The notes under the pieces: model-generated
What the model was told of the DNA's origin: nothing
Seen by the model: only the letters and a program-made list of their open reading frames with translations
Database searches by the model: none
IMG/VR virus record: IMGVR_UViG_3300006880_000037
Coordinates: 1 to 33,657 of that record
Origin: a virus
Length of the DNA stretch: 33,657 nucleotides
Reading direction: 5' to 3' (one strand)
Part shown: piece after piece, positions 15,948 through 22,714 of the stretch
How the letters are laid out: each line of letters begins with the position of its first letter
Numbering within the stretch: position 1 is the first letter of the stretch
Translations under genes and position numbers: made by a program

Positions 15948-16250
15948 TTACTCCTCGTTCTCCAGGGTGGCGATCTCGGCCTTCAGCCGGTCCGCCCCCC
16001 ACCGGCCGTCGACCTTGCCGCCCAGCTCCTCCAACCGGATACGCAGCGCTGGTACATCCTCCGCTTCTACGTCGTCATCGACGACTTCCGCCACGTCTTG
16101 GTACTGCTGGGCCAGCTCCTCCGGTACGTCGACAGCACGCACCTCCGGTACCCACACCACATCCCGTGGGCTGTCTGGCGACAGGTCGAGCAGGCTCCGC
16201 AGCACCTCCGCCGGGTCCTGGTCCTCGCCGATGTATATCCGTGTCGTCAT
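15948..16250 (-). CDS. Small protein with C-terminal HeH/SAP-like motif
   Basis: A 100-residue protein; ATG 16250 overlaps the upstream stop as ATGA. The N-terminus MTTRIYIGEDQDPAEVLRSL and an acidic middle (DVAEVVDDDVEAEDV) are followed by residues 69-97, VPALRIRLEELGGKVDGRWG then DRLKAEIATLE. That is the helix-extension-helix (HeH/SAP/LEM-like) motif often found in small phage head proteins and linked to nucleic-acid binding. Position directly after capsid genes suggests contact with packaged DNA or with the connector. Confidence 0.68.
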   Translation of the reverse strand: MTTRIYIGEDQDPAEVLRSLLDLSPDSPRDVVWVPEVRAVDVPEELAQQYQDVAEVVDDDVEAEDVPALRIRLEELGGKVDGRWGADRLKAEIATLENEE

Positions 16251-17086
16251 GCCGGTAGGGTCACCTCCACCGCGCCGATGCAGCACTCCACCGCGACGGC
16301 GTAGTTGCGCTCGGCCAAGAGGAACTGCTGGTTGAGGGTGCGGTTGAACGTCTGCTGCGGGGGTGGGACGAACACATCCTCCGAAGCCCACAGCAGTACC
16401 CGGCCGGTCGCGTACATCCACTCGGTTGTCGCGGTCGGTGGGTCGTTGGCGACCCCGTTGCCGGAGTAGCCGTCGCCGAAGACGACGGTGTTGCCACGCA
16501 TGGTGCGGACGAACTGCCCGTCCTGCCGGAGCTGTGTCGCGGCAGCTAGATGGGCGCCCATGCGTGGGCGCGCGTGGATGATCCCGGGCAGCCCGTAGCA
16601 GTCGGCTATGAACTGCTCCAGCGCAGCCATCCCGTTCGTCGGGGAGCTGGCCGCGCCCAGGTTGGTTACGGCCGGAGCCCCTATGATGGCGTCGTGTAGA
16701 TAGTCCGGGATGTCTACCTCGTCGCCACCCCAGAATGCTCGTTCGACCCCACGTTGTTCCGCCGCCGCGAACTTCCGCCGCACCCGGCCGTTCAGCTCAG
16801 CCCAGTCCCAGCCTTGGCTGCCGCAGTTCAACGTCACGTAGACGATGAACGGCATCGCGTTGTTTAGTGCGTCCGCCGAGTCGAAGGTCTTACTCGGCGG
16901 GGTGGTGTCGCACAGTGCCGGATAGAGCCGAGGATCGCCGCAGACTTCGGGAACGAACTGAACCCCACCACCGATTCCGTGCGGCGGCAGGTCCGCCGGT
17001 CCGAGAGCGACAGTCAACAGTCCGTAGCTGGCCGCTGGTTGTGCAGGTGGGTCGACGTACAGCGGCGGTACGAGTGGGCTGGTCAC
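16247..17086 (-). CDS. Conserved virion-module protein downstream of the major capsid gene
   Basis: A 279-residue protein from GTG 17086 with AAGGAGGG upstream. It has capsid-like features: a helix rich in KFAAAEQRGVERAFWGGDEV (about 105-124), ALEQFIADCYGLPGIIHARP (around 156-175), then RTMRGNTVVFGDGYSGNG and EWMYATGRVLLWAS, and a C-terminal LLAERNYAVAVECCIGAVEV. I do not recognise a named family. The alternating helix/strand layout and the MCP-adjacent position would suit a second capsid component, for example a vertex protein, but that is speculative. Confidence 0.6.
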   Translation of the reverse strand: MTSPLVPPLYVDPPAQPAASYGLLTVALGPADLPPHGIGGGVQFVPEVCGDPRLYPALCDTTPPSKTFDSADALNNAMPFIVYVTLNCGSQGWDWAELNGRVRRKFAAAEQRGVERAFWGGDEVDIPDYLHDAIIGAPAVTNLGAASSPTNGMAALEQFIADCYGLPGIIHARPRMGAHLAAATQLRQDGQFVRTMRGNTVVFGDGYSGNGVANDPPTATTEWMYATGRVLLWASEDVFVPPPQQTFNRTLNQQFLLAERNYAVAVECCIGAVEVTLPA

Positions 17087-17111
17087 GTCCGACCCTCCTT
17101 CCTGGGGTCGT

Positions 17112-17133
17112 GGCCGGGGATGACTCCCCGGCC
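17112..17133 (-). terminator. Hairpin just after the major capsid gene
   Basis: GGCCGGGGA (17112-17120) and TCCCCGGCC (17125-17133) form a perfect 9-bp stem with a TGAC loop, 15 bases past the capsid stop. There is no U-tract, so it more likely attenuates read-through or stabilises capsid mRNA than fully terminates. Confidence 0.5.
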
Positions 17134-17147
17134 GTCAACCATCAGGA

Positions 17148-18785
17148 TCAGGCACACACGAATGCGACCGTGGAGCTAGTTGCGCCGTTCGGGCAGAACT
17201 GGACCTCGACAACACGGGAGCCGCCGTTGCACACCTGCGCCACGAGCACGCCTTCCTCAGTGAACAGCGCCGTGTAGCGGTTCGTCGCGAGGTTGGTGGA
17301 GTCGTAGATGGTGTCGAGGCGGATCGTGTCGTCGGAGCCACGCAGCCAGGTACCCGCTGGGTAGGCCAGGAAGAACACCGAGTTGGGCCACGCCGTCAAC
17401 GGAGTCGGACCGCCGGGACCCGTCGCCAGACCCGCGAACGAGTCCTGCCAGTCGTACACGTACTGCAACCGGGCGCCTCGGGTGGTGAAGTAGCTGGCAA
17501 TCGTCGCGTCGGAGACGTTCAGCAACTCCACACCCATCCGGCGGGACAGGTCGGAACGCATGACCGCCGTAGCCCAGTGCGGCAGAACGATCTCGACCGT
17601 CTGGTTGAAGCTCATCCGGTTGCGGTAGCGGATGTCCTCAACCGTCATCTCCACCGCCGCCAGGAGACCCGAGGTGGCCGTCACGTCCAGCGGAACGTCC
17701 ACCGGAGGGTTGAGGTCGACGACCGTCGACCCAGCCACCATCTGGGCGATGATGAACTGGTTGAGCTTGTGCATGTGCGCGACGAGCGCGCCCCGGATGA
17801 ACCGCTCCACCAGCTCCGGATAGCCCCGACGCTGAAGGATCGAGCCGGTGATGCACAGACCCTCGACCTCCAGCCGGGTGTCCGTGAACGCCGGGCAGGG
17901 GATCTCCATGCAGGGCTTGGTCGTGTTGGCAATGACCTGGGCCTCGGTCTGGTGGAAGTAGCCCGCACCGCCGAAGATCGTCGCGAAGTCCGGACCCGGT
18001 GTAAACCGCAGACCACCCCGGGTGATCTGGACCTCCGGAATGTCGATCATTCCCTCGCCGGTCTCCAGCTCACACAGGTCGTAGATCGTCTGCGACGGAG
18101 CACACCAGCCAGCCGCCGCCACCAGACCCCCACCGGGGAGGCGCTTTTCGTTGGTGGCGTACTGGACGAGCTTCTCGTCGTCGTCACCCTTCGACTTCAG
18201 ATCATCGACAAAGTCTCTCTTGATTACCGCGACGCCGTGTCGGCCGGGCGATACACCGTAGGTGGCCATCCGCCGCTCGGCTGCCTTGGCCACGTCGAAC
18301 CACGACGTGAACTCGACCGCACCCGCGTCCGGGGATGCATGCACCATCGCCGCGAAGTCGACTGCCGGCTTGACCGGAGGGGCTGGGGTCTGCTTGGTCC
18401 GGCGCGCTACCGAAGCCACCCGGGGGGCAGCGGTAACAGCCGCCTCCGGCTCCGGCTCGTCGGCCGGCTCGTCCTCCGGGGTCTCCTCGGCGGCTTCCTC
18501 GTCCTCGGGCTCCAGCTCGGCGGACAGGGAGGCGTGAGAGTTGGCCCGCGTCTTACGGGCGTCGCGTTCGGTGCGCGCGTCCCGCACGATGTCCCGCAGA
18601 CCCTCCAAGGTTCGGATGTCCTGTTCGGTCACCGCATCCGCTGACTTGTCGCGGATCGGTGCGGCGTTGGTGCGGGCCTGTGCTTCCAGATCACGCAGCT
18701 CGTCAACGGTCAGCGTCGCCATGTGCGCGCTGCGCTGCTCCGGCGTCCAGCCGGCGTAGCTTGCAAGGAACTCCAAAAACTCCAC
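17148..18785 (-). CDS. Major capsid protein with N-terminal delta/scaffold region
   Basis: I prefer GTG 18785 (545 residues, start VEFLEFLASYAGWT) because GGAG lies 6 bases upstream. GTG 18842 would add 19 residues of unlikely sequence. Residues 1-95 are helical and charged. About 95-120 is a strongly acidic linker (ELEPEDEEAAEETPEDEPAD), together forming a scaffold-like delta region expected to be removed by the protease. The rest matches actinophage HK97-fold capsid proteins: GGGLVAAAGWCAPSQTIYDL, VIANTTKPCMEIPCP, VEIVLPHWATAVMRSDLSRR and a C-terminal WLRGSDDTIRLDTIYDST. No separate scaffold gene is seen. Confidence 0.9.
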   Translation of the reverse strand: MEFLEFLASYAGWTPEQRSAHMATLTVDELRDLEAQARTNAAPIRDKSADAVTEQDIRTLEGLRDIVRDARTERDARKTRANSHASLSAELEPEDEEAAEETPEDEPADEPEPEAAVTAAPRVASVARRTKQTPAPPVKPAVDFAAMVHASPDAGAVEFTSWFDVAKAAERRMATYGVSPGRHGVAVIKRDFVDDLKSKGDDDEKLVQYATNEKRLPGGGLVAAAGWCAPSQTIYDLCELETGEGMIDIPEVQITRGGLRFTPGPDFATIFGGAGYFHQTEAQVIANTTKPCMEIPCPAFTDTRLEVEGLCITGSILQRRGYPELVERFIRGALVAHMHKLNQFIIAQMVAGSTVVDLNPPVDVPLDVTATSGLLAAVEMTVEDIRYRNRMSFNQTVEIVLPHWATAVMRSDLSRRMGVELLNVSDATIASYFTTRGARLQYVYDWQDSFAGLATGPGGPTPLTAWPNSVFFLAYPAGTWLRGSDDTIRLDTIYDSTNLATNRYTALFTEEGVLVAQVCNGGSRVVEVQFCPNGATSSTVAFVCA

Positions 18786-18889
18786 GGGGTGCTCCAGGGC
18801 AGGGTGAACGGAGGTGGGGAATCGTCCGCCCGGCCGGCTCACAGCTCAGCACCTTGCGTGATCTACGGGGAAGGTTAGGCGATAGGCAC

Positions 18890-18929
18890 AAAAAAAGCCA
18901 GCTTCCCACCGGTCCGGTGGGAAGCTGGC
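18890..18929 (-). terminator. Near-perfect rho-independent terminator upstream of the capsid gene
   Basis: A 16-bp perfect stem (18897-18912 with 18914-18929; one central base, so the real loop is a few bases). Read leftwards it is followed at once by seven U (A-tract 18890-18896). It ends transcripts of the accessory block coming from the right, so the capsid operon must have its own promoter in 18786-18889. I see no strong sigma-70 match there. Confidence 0.95.
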
Positions 18930-18976
18930 TTCTCTGGCTGGCCCCACGAGGAGGAGTCGTGGAGCGGAACAGCAGT

Positions 18977-19453
18977 TTAGTCGGACGAGGCGAAGGCCAT
19001 TGCTCCTTGGATCATCTTCAGGTCCGGCGGGAACGGGCTTGACGTGTCGAAGTAGTCCCGCTCGTACAGGTAGCTGCCGACGTAGCGGGTGGCGTGGTTG
19101 TTACGTTCCGCGATCTGCCGGATGGCTTCGGCGACCCGCTGGCGGGTACGTCCACTGGACATGAAGTCGTCGATGAACATCCACCGCCCGCCGAGGGCTC
19201 CCTCATAGGTGTGGGACGAATGCGGCGAGGGGACCTCGTTCCATTTGCGGACGATCAGCCAGTTCACGTCCAGTAGCCGGGCCATGCCCGGGATGACCAG
19301 TGCGCCGGAAAGCCCCGTGCCGGCCAGCGTGTCGAAGGTGATCCCTCGATGTTGGTTGCTGGCAATTCGTCGTTGCATTGCCGCCACCAACACCTCGGGG
19401 TCTTCGAACGCCTTGGTGAAGTAGGCGGAGGAACGGAAGTCGAGCAGCGCCAC
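18977..19453 (-). CDS. Phosphoribosyltransferase-like protein
   Basis: A 158-residue protein; start at GTG 19453 with GGGAGG 6 bases upstream. It has the type I phosphoribosyltransferase layout. A phosphate/flexible-loop region GTGLSGALVIPGMAR lies at 45-59 and a strand LLDVNWLIVRK at 60-70. The PRPP-binding signature WMFIDDFMSSGRTRQ is at 91-105, with the adjacent acidic pair D95-D96. At 158 residues it is close to small purine PRTases but has no close named match by eye. It could take part in nucleotide salvage or modification, or act as a PRPP-binding regulator. It lies alone between a hairpin upstream and the strong terminator downstream. Confidence 0.8.
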   Translation of the reverse strand: MALLDFRSSAYFTKAFEDPEVLVAAMQRRIASNQHRGITFDTLAGTGLSGALVIPGMARLLDVNWLIVRKWNEVPSPHSSHTYEGALGGRWMFIDDFMSSGRTRQRVAEAIRQIAERNNHATRYVGSYLYERDYFDTSSPFPPDLKMIQGAMAFASSD

Positions 19454-19466
19454 GCCACCTCCCTGA

Positions 19467-19485
19467 TGTATGTCCAGACATGACA
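19467..19485. promoter_or_regulatory. Weak 19-bp dyad upstream of the phosphoribosyltransferase gene
   Basis: TGTATG-N7-ATGACA, 14 bases before the GTG at 19453. The left half matches the dyad family exactly; the right half is degraded. Listed as a low-confidence operator. Confidence 0.4.
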
Positions 19486-19519
19486 ATACCCCGCTTCCGG
19501 CGTACCGGGAACGGGGTAT
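19486..19519 (-). terminator. Hairpin between the small-gene operon and the phosphoribosyltransferase gene
   Basis: ATACCCCG (19486-19493) pairs with CGGGGTAT (19512-19519), with an inner CCGG/CCGG stem and a short internal mismatch. Read leftwards it is followed by TTGTC, so it is a weak terminator candidate. It lies 7 bases past the stop of the 19526-19705 gene. Confidence 0.5.
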
Positions 19520-19525
19520 CGCACG

Positions 19526-19705
19526 TCACTCTGGCTCGATTGTCACCCGAATCCTCATCGGTTGGCCCATGGCCTCCCAAGCCGTCTTCCGCATATACAA
19601 CGAACCCACCACCCGGGGTCCGCCGGCCTGGGGCCGGTCCTCCACGAAAACCATCGTGGTCTTTGTCTCGTGGTCCCAATCGAACCACAGCTCAGGCTTC
19701 TCCAT
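19526..19705 (-). CDS. Small hypothetical protein
   Basis: A 59-residue protein from ATG 19705 with GGAGAGGG directly upstream; the start overlaps the preceding gene by 14 bases. It begins MEKPELWFDWDHETKTTMVF and ends IRVTIEPE. It has an alternating strand/turn pattern with several Trp and Met residues (SLYMRKTAWEAMGQPM). It is acidic, with no membrane segment or known motif. It is the last gene of the accessory operon before the hairpin at 19486-19519. Function unknown. Confidence 0.65.
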   Translation of the reverse strand: MEKPELWFDWDHETKTTMVFVEDRPQAGGPRVVGSLYMRKTAWEAMGQPMRIRVTIEPE

Positions 19706-20006
19706 CCCTCTCCTTCACCAGCCGAGCCGCCTGATTCCGGGCGAACTCCGCCTGTGCCCACAGACCTCCTGAACAGAACTCCAACCACCTAGCCAGCAGC
19801 TCCCACTCCTGGGGATCGTTCTCCGGGTACTCGTCCGGCCGCCGTGGACGCCACTGCGGCCAGGCTGCACCATCCGTTGACGGCAGCTCCTCCATGACCT
19901 GCTTCCTGGACATCAGGCGCCAGCGGCTGGTCTGGCGTTGCAGCTCGTGCGTGATCGCCCGCACATGCTCCAGGACCACCACACGCGGGTTGCGCTCCTT
20001 GGCCAT
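19692..20006 (-). CDS. Small helical hypothetical protein
   Basis: A 104-residue protein from ATG 20006 behind a strong AGAAGGAGGAGAG. It is mostly helical: RVVVLEHVRAITHELQRQTS, then a Trp-rich middle (AAWPQWRPRRPDEYPENDPQ), then EWELLARWLEFCSGGLWAQA. It is basic at the N-terminus and acidic in the middle. No recognised domain. It follows the tRNA-like RNA region and overlaps the next gene by 14 bases, so the two are probably co-translated. Confidence 0.68.
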   Translation of the reverse strand: MAKERNPRVVVLEHVRAITHELQRQTSRWRLMSRKQVMEELPSTDGAAWPQWRPRRPDEYPENDPQEWELLARWLEFCSGGLWAQAEFARNQAARLVKERDGEA

Positions 20007-20031
20007 CTCTCCTCCTTCTGGCCGTTGTGCG

Positions 20032-20129
20032 CCCCACCGGGAGGTGTCGAACCTCCACGCCGGCTGCGCGCGCAGTCCGGTTCTCCCGGCAATGGCCGGT
20101 CACCAGCGAGTCCACTGCTGGCGGTGAGG
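20032..20129 (-). ncRNA. tRNA-like element 1
   Basis: Read leftwards, an 8-bp acceptor-like stem (CCTCACCG with CGGTGGGG, one G-U) encloses three parts: a D-like arm CCAGC/GCTGG with a 9-base loop containing GG; a GC-rich central part; and a 5-bp T-arm GGAGG/CCTCC with loop TTCGACA, a near-exact B-box (GGTTCGACACC). A normal 7-base anticodon loop cannot be drawn by eye. It lies in the gap before the gene starting at 20006. It could be a degenerate tRNA gene, a structured leader, or a tRNA mimic. Confidence 0.4.
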
Positions 20130-20297
20130 GGAAACGAGAAAGCAAGGTGCCGGCTGGGGTCTGGGCAGTGGAGGCTGCCCCTGTACCCTCTCGGCTCGGC
20201 CGCCGCACCGGACAGGCCCCCACCCGTCCGGCTGCTCCTCGGATACCCCCGGGGTTCCCGGTAGGCCGGGTCTTGGGGATACCGCACCTCGCTGAGT
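20130..20297 (-). other. Structured non-coding spacer between tRNA-like elements
   Basis: No gene supported. Read leftwards there are several GC-rich hairpins, for example CCGGAC/GTCCGG and GGGCAG/CTGCCC, and a pyrimidine-rich CTTTCTCGTTTCCCC end close to element 1. This may be a continuation of one folded RNA region spanning 20032-20383. Confidence 0.4.
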
Positions 20298-20383
20298 AAG
20301 CCGTGCGGGAATCGAACCCAGCAACGAGTCACCTGCCCCCGAGCAAGCTCTCGGGGGCACCCGCACCAGCGGGAACACGGCTC
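20298..20383 (-). ncRNA. tRNA-like element 2
   Basis: Read leftwards, an acceptor-like stem GAGCCGTG/CACGGCTT (8 bp, one G-U) encloses a D-like arm CCCGC/GCGGG with loop TGGT, a 9-bp hairpin with loop AGCTTG in place of an anticodon arm, and a T-arm with a perfect B-box GGTTCGATTCC. The element begins 7 bases after the stop of the 20390-20578 gene. The oversized central hairpin argues against an ordinary tRNA. Confidence 0.42.
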
Positions 20384-20389
20384 CATGAT

Positions 20390-20578
20390 CTAGTCCACGT
20401 AGGCTTGGATGGCGGCTGTCTCCAACAGCCAACGGTCACCAGCTTGCGTCAGGCTCGGGCTGTACCGCGCGACCCGGAGCAGCACCCGGACTACCTCGAC
20501 GAACTCCTGTTGTGCGGCATCGTTCGGAAGCGCCGCCCAAACAGTGTCGAGCGCCTCGTACAGTTCCTTGGCTTCCAT
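20390..20578 (-). CDS. Small helical hypothetical protein
   Basis: A 62-residue acidic protein; ATG 20578 shares one base with the upstream stop (TGATG). It appears entirely helical (MEAKELYEALDTVWAALPND; FVEVVRVLLRVARYSPSLTQ). No motif recognised. It is coupled to the upstream gene and followed by the tRNA-like element 2. Confidence 0.65.
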   Translation of the reverse strand: MEAKELYEALDTVWAALPNDAAQQEFVEVVRVLLRVARYSPSLTQAGDRWLLETAAIQAYVD

Positions 20579-21018
20579 CACGCCGCCAATGGGAGTCGCT
20601 GCCAGCCGGTCCGAGCGCATTCGTAACGCCGGCCCTCGAAGGTCACCGTGTCGCCGACGCTCAGCGCTCGCCAGTCGTGCCCGTGGCCAACGATCTTGTT
20701 GAACACGGCCTTCGCTCGCCAGTCGTCGCCATCGGCGAGCGACCATGGCGCGTTCGTGGCAACGAACACAGCCTCGGCCCAGTGCTCGTCCGTGTCGCCC
20801 ACCCGCATGTCGTACGACACGTCGATGGTGATCTCGGTCTGCTTTGCCCCGGGCCGGTAGCCGTCACACATGGGGATGTAGCCACCGAGGAGAACGGTGT
20901 CGCCGTAGCGCTCGCTCTCGGTGAGACCAACGGTGATCTTCCCCCGCAAGTCTTGAGCCTGTGCTTCGTCGGCTAGATAGGCCATCGCGCCATCGACACC
21001 GAGATGGGTCAGGTCCAT
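20578..21018 (-). CDS. Hypothetical protein
   Basis: A 146-residue acidic protein from ATG 21018 with a strong AAAGGAGGAGA site. It is a mixed alpha/beta protein with a helix at 9-25 (VDGAMAYLADEAQAQDLRGK) and strands such as KQTEITIDVSYDMRVGD and AEAVFVATNAPWS. It ends GDTVTFEGRRYECARTGWQR, a small SH3-like strand pattern. No enzyme motif is visible. It is the second gene of the leftward operon controlled from the 22370 promoter. Confidence 0.68.
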   Translation of the reverse strand: MDLTHLGVDGAMAYLADEAQAQDLRGKITVGLTESERYGDTVLLGGYIPMCDGYRPGAKQTEITIDVSYDMRVGDTDEHWAEAVFVATNAPWSLADGDDWRAKAVFNKIVGHGHDWRALSVGDTVTFEGRRYECARTGWQRLPLAA

Positions 21019-21083
21019 GTCTCCTCCTTTGGTTGAACGCCCAGGACGTGGAGCCGACCGGAGCCGGCCCCCATCCTTACCGT

Positions 21084-21953
21084 TCAGCCCACTACCAGAG
21101 CGGGATCGAGCGCCGGCTGGCCGGGGCTCGTCGGAGCTACCGAGGCCACGTAGTCCTCGTCCAGCTCGATGGCGATCTGCGAGAACAGCGAAGCGTTCGC
21201 GGCAGCCCTGTCAGCCTTACGCTCCAGGCGCCGAATCCGCCGCTGCTCCTTCTTGGCCTGCTCGGCGTCCACAGCGTCCTGTGCAGCCGCAGCCGCGATC
21301 AGCCGGTTGGCTGCACGGGTCTGCGCAGTGGCGGTCTTCCGCGTGCACTGGGCAGCGGAGGTGCAGGCGGTGGGGTGGGTGCAGCCGGCCAACGTCGGGA
21401 TCGTGACGGTTACGGCGATGGCTGCTTCCTGGGCCTCCAGCTCGCTGAAGTCGGCGTCGATAGCGGTGGCTGCCCACTTGATGGCGCCAACCGCACCGAC
21501 GGTGATAGCGAAGACGACCGCCTCGACGATCCAGCCGACGTGGGCGAGCATGGTCTCGATCGGCAGCGAGGCCAGGATGTTGATCAGCATGCTCACCGCG
21601 ATGAGGCCGATGAACACCCGGGTGGCGCGCTTCTTGGCCTCACGCTTCATGGCCGTGGTCTGCGCCTGGACCATCATGGCCAGCATCCCCAGGTCGAAGA
21701 CGCCGGGGATGAGTAGGCCGAGCTTGCCGACGATGCCGGACAGGAAGCCGGCCTGGTGGCCGTAGGTGGCCAGGAGGCCGACGACCAACACCAGGTTGGT
21801 CATGTGCTTGACGTTCTTGATCGCCGCCAGCATCTCCGGTACGGCGGTCTTGGAGCGCTTGCGCCGGTACGCGGCGGCTGGGCTCTCATTGGGGTCTTCG
21901 AGCGCCTGCGCGACCTGGTTGAGGGCGTTGGCGGTCTTGAAGAGGTTGAACAT
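21084..21953 (-). CDS. Multi-pass membrane protein, DUF2637/SpdB-like
   Basis: A 289-residue protein from ATG 21953 (GGAGGGACACC upstream). Hydrophobic segments lie at about 50-70 (HMTNLVLVVGLLATYGHQAG), 75-95 (KLGLLIPGVFDLGMLAMMVQ), 112-130 (VFIGLIAVSMLINILASLP) and 140-162 (GWIVEAVVFAITVGAVGAIK). The pattern Y-H near the first helix, P-x-VFD in the second and N-x-A in the third resembles DUF2637 (SpdB-type) membrane proteins of actinobacterial mobile elements. The C-terminal 110 residues are cytoplasm-like, with a CTHPTACTSAAQCTRK Cys cluster and a basic coiled coil. First gene of its operon. Confidence 0.65.
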   Translation of the reverse strand: MFNLFKTANALNQVAQALEDPNESPAAAYRRKRSKTAVPEMLAAIKNVKHMTNLVLVVGLLATYGHQAGFLSGIVGKLGLLIPGVFDLGMLAMMVQAQTTAMKREAKKRATRVFIGLIAVSMLINILASLPIETMLAHVGWIVEAVVFAITVGAVGAIKWAATAIDADFSELEAQEAAIAVTVTIPTLAGCTHPTACTSAAQCTRKTATAQTRAANRLIAAAAAQDAVDAEQAKKEQRRIRRLERKADRAAANASLFSQIAIELDEDYVASVAPTSPGQPALDPALVVG

Positions 21954-22050
21954 GGTGTCCCTCCAAAGGACTAGGACGGTCCTGGGTGCTGCTCACGTGG
22001 GAGCACTCGGCAGGACCGAAGACTGTGGTTGCGGCGCTTGTGCGCCAGCG

Positions 22051-22147
22051 CGGGTCTGGGAGGAGTCGAACCTCCCGCGTCAGGACTTACTGGTGGCGTT
22101 CGTACCCGGCCTGACTGCCGCCTCCCCGTAGGGATCCTGCGGACCCG
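22051..22147 (-). ncRNA. tRNA-like element 3
   Basis: Read leftwards, CGGGTCCG (22147-22140) pairs with CAGACCCG (22058-22051) with one mismatch. The T-arm is GGAGG-TTCGACT-CCTCC with a perfect B-box GGTTCGACTCC. The middle holds TCCC/GGGA with loop TACG and a GTCAGG/CCTGAC long-range stem, again with no clear anticodon loop. It sits in the long leader of the 21084-21953 gene. Two further copies lie downstream on the same transcript. Confidence 0.4.
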
Positions 22148-22353
22148 GGACCGCTTCTCGCGGCGGGTTGTGCTGTTGTCCTCGGATTTGCTCACAGTGA
22201 GCGCGGTGTCCTGGATTCTCGGTTCCGGGAGCTCAGTGGATTTCGACCTAGGGTGCCGTTTACCCGCGTCATGAAGCGTCTTGTGCCCGCTTCCCTGGTC
22301 TTCCCCTGCCCGTTTTCCCGGTTCGGAGTGGCCCGGCTCGCTCTGGAGTTGTT
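22148..22353 (-). other. Long untranslated leader
   Basis: No credible gene. The leftward transcript starting near 22363 runs about 410 bases before ATG 21953, through this stretch and tRNA-like element 3. A 13-bp palindrome GCTCACAGTGAGC occurs at 22190-22202. An open minus-strand frame exists but has no start signal, has poor composition and crosses the RNA element. Confidence 0.5.
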
Positions 22354-22372
22354 TGTCTTGCCTCCCTATACA
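22354..22372. promoter_or_regulatory. Operator dyad A1 over the leftward start site
   Basis: TGTCTT-N7-TATACA. It covers the end of the -10 element and the expected start point (about 22363) of the leftward promoter. Confidence 0.65.
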
Positions 22373-22398
22373 GTACGAGAGCTTACCCGTCCTGTCAA
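22370..22398 (-). promoter_or_regulatory. Leftward promoter of the accessory operon
   Basis: Read leftwards, a consensus -35 TTGACA (22398-22393), a 17-base spacer and -10 TACTGT (22375-22370). It drives the leader with tRNA-like element 3 and the genes 21953-19526. It is bracketed by two operator dyads. Confidence 0.7.
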
Positions 22399-22402
22399 GT
22401 CC

Positions 22403-22421
22403 TGTATGCCTGTGACATACA
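22403..22421. promoter_or_regulatory. Operator dyad A2 just upstream of the leftward -35
   Basis: TGTATG-N7-CATACA, a perfect inverted repeat, 4 bases upstream of the TTGACA. Best match to the dyad consensus. Confidence 0.75.
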
Positions 22422-22456
22422 TCACATTGTTTCTTACCCATGTAGGCAAGCCGTAG

Positions 22457-22475
22457 TGTATGGTGTCAGTATACA
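22457..22475. promoter_or_regulatory. Operator dyad A3 at the rightward cassette promoter
   Basis: TGTATG-N7-TATACA, 20 bases before the GTG at 22496. The right half TATACA (22470-22475) could itself be the -10 of a rightward promoter; no good -35 is visible. Confidence 0.7.
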
Positions 22476-22495
22476 GGTCCGACCGAGGAGGAGAA

Positions 22496-22714
22496 GTGGC
22501 CCGACTAACCAAGAAGCACCTGGCCGCCGCACTCGCCCGCACCCAGTACGCAGTTCGTGCCGGGGTCACCGACGAGGGCTTCATCTACCGCCAGCTCCTG
22601 CGCAGCTACAGCCTCAGCGACCTAACTGAGATGGTCCGTCGGCGTCGGCTCGACATCGCCAACGGCAAGCCCGGCACCCGTGGCCTCACTCTCGCTGACC
22701 TCCCCGAGGTGTGA
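22496..22714 (+). CDS. Small basic hypothetical protein, first gene of a rightward cassette
   Basis: A 72-residue protein; GTG 22496 follows GAGGAGGAGAA. It begins MARLTKKHLAAALARTQYAV. Helix-rich and basic, with FIYRQLLRSYSLSDLTEMVR in the middle, then RRRLDIANGKPGTRG. The charge and size would suit an antitoxin or DNA/RNA-binding protein, but it is not HicB-like. The stop overlaps the next gene's GTG as GTGA, so the HicA-like product is coupled to it. The operator at 22457-22475 lies just upstream. Confidence 0.68.
   Translation: MARLTKKHLAAALARTQYAVRAGVTDEGFIYRQLLRSYSLSDLTEMVRRRRLDIANGKPGTRGLTLADLPEV

Noticed and set aside
17577-18644. Long open frame (355 codons) on the plus strand opposite the capsid gene
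   Set aside because: Shadow of the major capsid gene; Arg/His-rich low-complexity product and no start signal.
22051-22147. Selenocysteine tRNA (selC)
   Set aside because: The length and 8+5 acceptor/T stack are suggestive, but no six-base-pair anticodon arm with a UCA loop can be drawn.
21971-22441. Minus-strand frame of 156 codons in the leader region
   Set aside because: Crosses the promoter, two operators and tRNA-like element 3; no RBS and no protein-like composition.
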